Source: Clostridiales bacterium (GTDB taxonomy: Bacteria; Bacillota; Dehalobacteriia; UBA4068). Taken from it: a DNA stretch of 34,092 nt. Shown piece by piece: positions 32,829 through 34,092 of this stretch (position 1 is its first letter; each line of letters begins with the position of its first letter). The notes beneath the pieces were generated by a model. It saw nothing but the letters and a program-made list of their open reading frames with translations. It did not search any database and was not told the DNA's origin. The position numbers were made by a program, and so were the translations under genes. The stretch covers positions 1-34,092 of the forward strand of contig WRHF01000005.1 of the NCBI GenBank assembly GCA_009783415.1, read 5' to 3'.

Positions 32829-32887
32829 TATTTTGCCTCCTCCGAATAAATATTTTTGATAATTAACCAAATCTCCAATCAATTATC

Positions 32888-32916
32888 TGATAACAGCCTC
32901 TGATAGATTCCGTCAA
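32888..32916 (-). promoter_or_regulatory. Possible promoter of the giant surface protein gene
   Basis: On the minus strand TTGACG (32911-32916) and TTATCA (32888-32893) are 17 bp apart. The -10 box is poor. It lies back to back with the promoter of the PIN gene. Confidence 0.35.
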
Positions 32917-32925
32917 AAAAGCTAC

Positions 32926-32954
32926 TTGTAGTTTTATGAAATGTTTGGTATAAT
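32926..32954 (+). promoter_or_regulatory. Extended -10 promoter of the PIN toxin-antitoxin pair
   Basis: TTGTAG (32926-32931) and perfect TATAAT (32949-32954) are 17 bp apart, and TGG just before the -10 makes it an extended -10 promoter (TGnTATAAT). Transcription is expected near 32961, about 14 nt before the GTG of the PIN gene. Confidence 0.8.
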
Positions 32955-32974
32955 ACTAGTGCAAAGAAAGGGCG

Positions 32975-33463
32975 GTGTTTACTCTGGCAAAATTGCGAAT
33001 ATACTTGGAGACAACATTGTTCAATTACTATTTTGATGCTGACAGGGACGGGCACGCTGACACTATTCGTATGTTTGAAGCGATAGGAAAAGGCGAATAT
33101 GAGGGATATACTTCCCGATATGTTACCTTTGAATTACTAAAAACAGAAGAACCAAAACGAGCAAATATGATGAAATTAATTGAGAAATACAACATTACTG
33201 TTTTGGATTTTCACGACGAAGCCAATAGGTTGGCAAATATCTATGTGAGAAATAAGGTTATACCCGAAAAATTTCTACTTGATGGGGCTCATATTGCTAT
33301 TTCCTCAATACACGAGCTTGACTGTATTTTATCATTTAATTATCAACACATTAATAAACTGAAGACAAAAAGGATGACTGAGCTTATCAATCTTAGCGAG
33401 GGCTACAAAAGAATTGCAATTTGTACCCCTATGGAGGTGCTTGATTATGAAGAAGCTGAATGA
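32975..33463 (+). CDS. PIN-domain protein, probable toxin (VapC-like nuclease)
   Basis: This 162-residue protein has the PIN fold signs of type II toxin nucleases: the first strand RIYLETTLFNYYFD with an acidic residue, Glu in TFELLKTEEP, and LLDGAHIAISSIHELDCILSFNYQH with the late acidic site and the usual N-x-x-H end. Such proteins cut RNA, often tRNA. The start is uncertain. GTG at 32975 is the first in frame and fits the short leader, but relatives usually begin at the RIYLETT strand, which would use the TTG at 32993. Its end overlaps the next gene by 17 bp. The toxin-first order is unusual but known for other toxin-antitoxin loci. Confidence 0.82.
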   Translation: MFTLAKLRIYLETTLFNYYFDADRDGHADTIRMFEAIGKGEYEGYTSRYVTFELLKTEEPKRANMMKLIEKYNITVLDFHDEANRLANIYVRNKVIPEKFLLDGAHIAISSIHELDCILSFNYQHINKLKTKRMTELINLSEGYKRIAICTPMEVLDYEEAE

Positions 33464-33644
33464 TATTGAAAAAGAAATTAACGCAATAAGAGTGAGTTTG
33501 TACGAGGAAATCAAAGGAATGTCTCCGTCTGAAATGACCGCTTATATGAAAGCACAAGTAACTCCCATCGAAAAAAAATACGGTATATACCCTGTAAAAG
33601 CACTAAAGGTTAGTGAGCATAGAGAGAAATATTATGATGCTTGA
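33447..33644 (+). CDS. Small partner of the PIN protein, probable antitoxin
   Basis: This 65-residue protein starts at ATG 33447, inside the end of the PIN gene, with GGAGGT 8 nt upstream; the frame is open further back but the extra residues are out-of-frame PIN coding sequence. It is mostly helical and charged (KKLNDIEKEINAIRVSLYEE, then SEMTAYMKAQVTPIEKKYG). No DNA-binding motif is recognisable to me. The 17-bp overlap, joint promoter and terminator right after it support a translationally coupled toxin-antitoxin unit; the antitoxin role is inferred from position and size. Confidence 0.78.
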   Translation: MKKLNDIEKEINAIRVSLYEEIKGMSPSEMTAYMKAQVTPIEKKYGIYPVKALKVSEHREKYYDA

Positions 33645-33703
33645 AATAACACATACTAGAAACCCTTGTTGCTCATCCTGACTTTGCATCCAGCTGTTGA
33701 TTT

Positions 33704-33739
33704 GTGCTGATGGTCATTTTGACCATCAGCACTTTTTTT
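33704..33739 (+). terminator. Rho-independent terminator of the PIN/antitoxin unit
   Basis: A perfect 13-bp stem, GTGCTGATGGTCA (33704-33716) with its complement (33720-33732), has a TTT loop and is followed at once by seven T residues (33733-33739). It ends plus-strand transcription about 60 bp after the antitoxin stop. Confidence 0.92.
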
Positions 33740-33772
33740 GATGGTTTGTATATGTGCCCTTAGAAAACAAAG

Positions 33773-34092
33773 CTATTTCCAAATCTCCCAACCGTCCTCT
33801 TGACGTTTAAATTCATGGGAAACAGTCGCCTCCATAATTTCACAATAAGCCCAATGAGATTGTTTAAGATCTGTATAGCTGGGAAGATCCTTCGGCAAAT
33901 CGGCCAGCTTGATCCCCCTCCCAAGCATACAATTGACAATCTTAACAACCTCGGCCCGGCTGATCCCGTTTTGCGGCTTGAATTCCCCGTCCGGATAACC
34001 GCTGATCCAACCTTTCACATAAGCTGAAATTATGTAGGAATAGGCCCAATGGCTCCCGGTCAGATCTGTAAAAGGATTGCTATTGCTGTTTT
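33773..34092 (-). CDS. C-terminal end of a second SLH surface protein (cut by the window edge)
   Basis: The frame is open from the right edge of the window to a TAG at 33773-33775, giving about 106 residues. They contain the end of one SLH domain (NPFTDLTGSHWAYSYIISAY), a full one (KGWISGYPDGEFKPQNGISR) and the tail SHWAYCEIMEATVSHEFKR, ending WEIWK. The sequence is almost the same as the end of the interrupted protein at 27525, so the two are recent paralogues in tandem with the PIN pair between them. Its N-terminal domains lie outside the window. Confidence 0.9.
   Translation of the reverse strand, partial: NSNSNPFTDLTGSHWAYSYIISAYVKGWISGYPDGEFKPQNGISRAEVVKIVNCMLGRGIKLADLPKDLPSYTDLKQSHWAYCEIMEATVSHEFKRQEDGWEIWK

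Overview
The window reads as chromosomal DNA of an anaerobic, spore-former-type Firmicute (Clostridia or a close relative). The evidence is strong AGGAGG-type ribosome binding sites, TTG/GTG starts, several S-layer homology (SLH) surface proteins, cohesin/dockerin modules on secreted proteins, a two-HKD cardiolipin synthase, and molybdenum hydroxylases next to a carbamate kinase. No species is claimed. There are no rRNA, tRNA, CRISPR, phage or intact IS genes.

Region 1 (1-10.8 kb, minus strand) is catabolic. It holds two complete three-subunit molybdenum hydroxylases of the xanthine dehydrogenase family. The first is transcribed as Mo-FAD-FeS (7846 to 3999) and the second as FAD-FeS-Mo (3928 to 105). 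A DUF4143-type AAA ATPase with its own promoter and a carbamate kinase lie upstream. Hydroxylases plus carbamate kinase suggest fermentative breakdown of purines or another N-heterocycle with ATP recovery from carbamoyl phosphate; the substrate is inferred, not shown.

Region 2 (10.9-22.5 kb) is mixed. It carries a small unknown protein, a secreted beta-helix protein with a C-terminal dockerin, an E2-like acyltransferase that lacks the usual catalytic His, a cardiolipin synthase, a secreted S15/CocE-type peptidase carrying both a cohesin and a dockerin, and an AlbA_2/HATPase regulator. Two gene scars lie here: an internally deleted copy of the regulator (17376-17478) and an orphan dockerin tail (20634-20735).

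Region 3 (22.6-34.1 kb) is cell-surface. A membrane Ser/Thr kinase with an outside beta-propeller follows an RCC1-repeat SLH protein in one operon. Next comes a giant GLUG/InlB-repeat/SLH protein interrupted by an in-frame TGA, then a PIN toxin-antitoxin pair on the plus strand with its own promoter and terminator, then the tail of a near-identical SLH paralogue running off the right edge.

The most unusual content is between the genes. Many intergenic gaps hold arrays of degenerate 7-bp repeats of several sequence classes, repeatedly coupled to tiny hairpins with 3- or 5-nt loops. In three genes the array supplies the stop codon and last residues. There is also a ~300-bp dispersed repeat in two copies, a 165-bp long-hairpin element, and two long perfect or near-perfect palindromes placed in the same way on the -35 boxes of the ATPase and AlbA genes.
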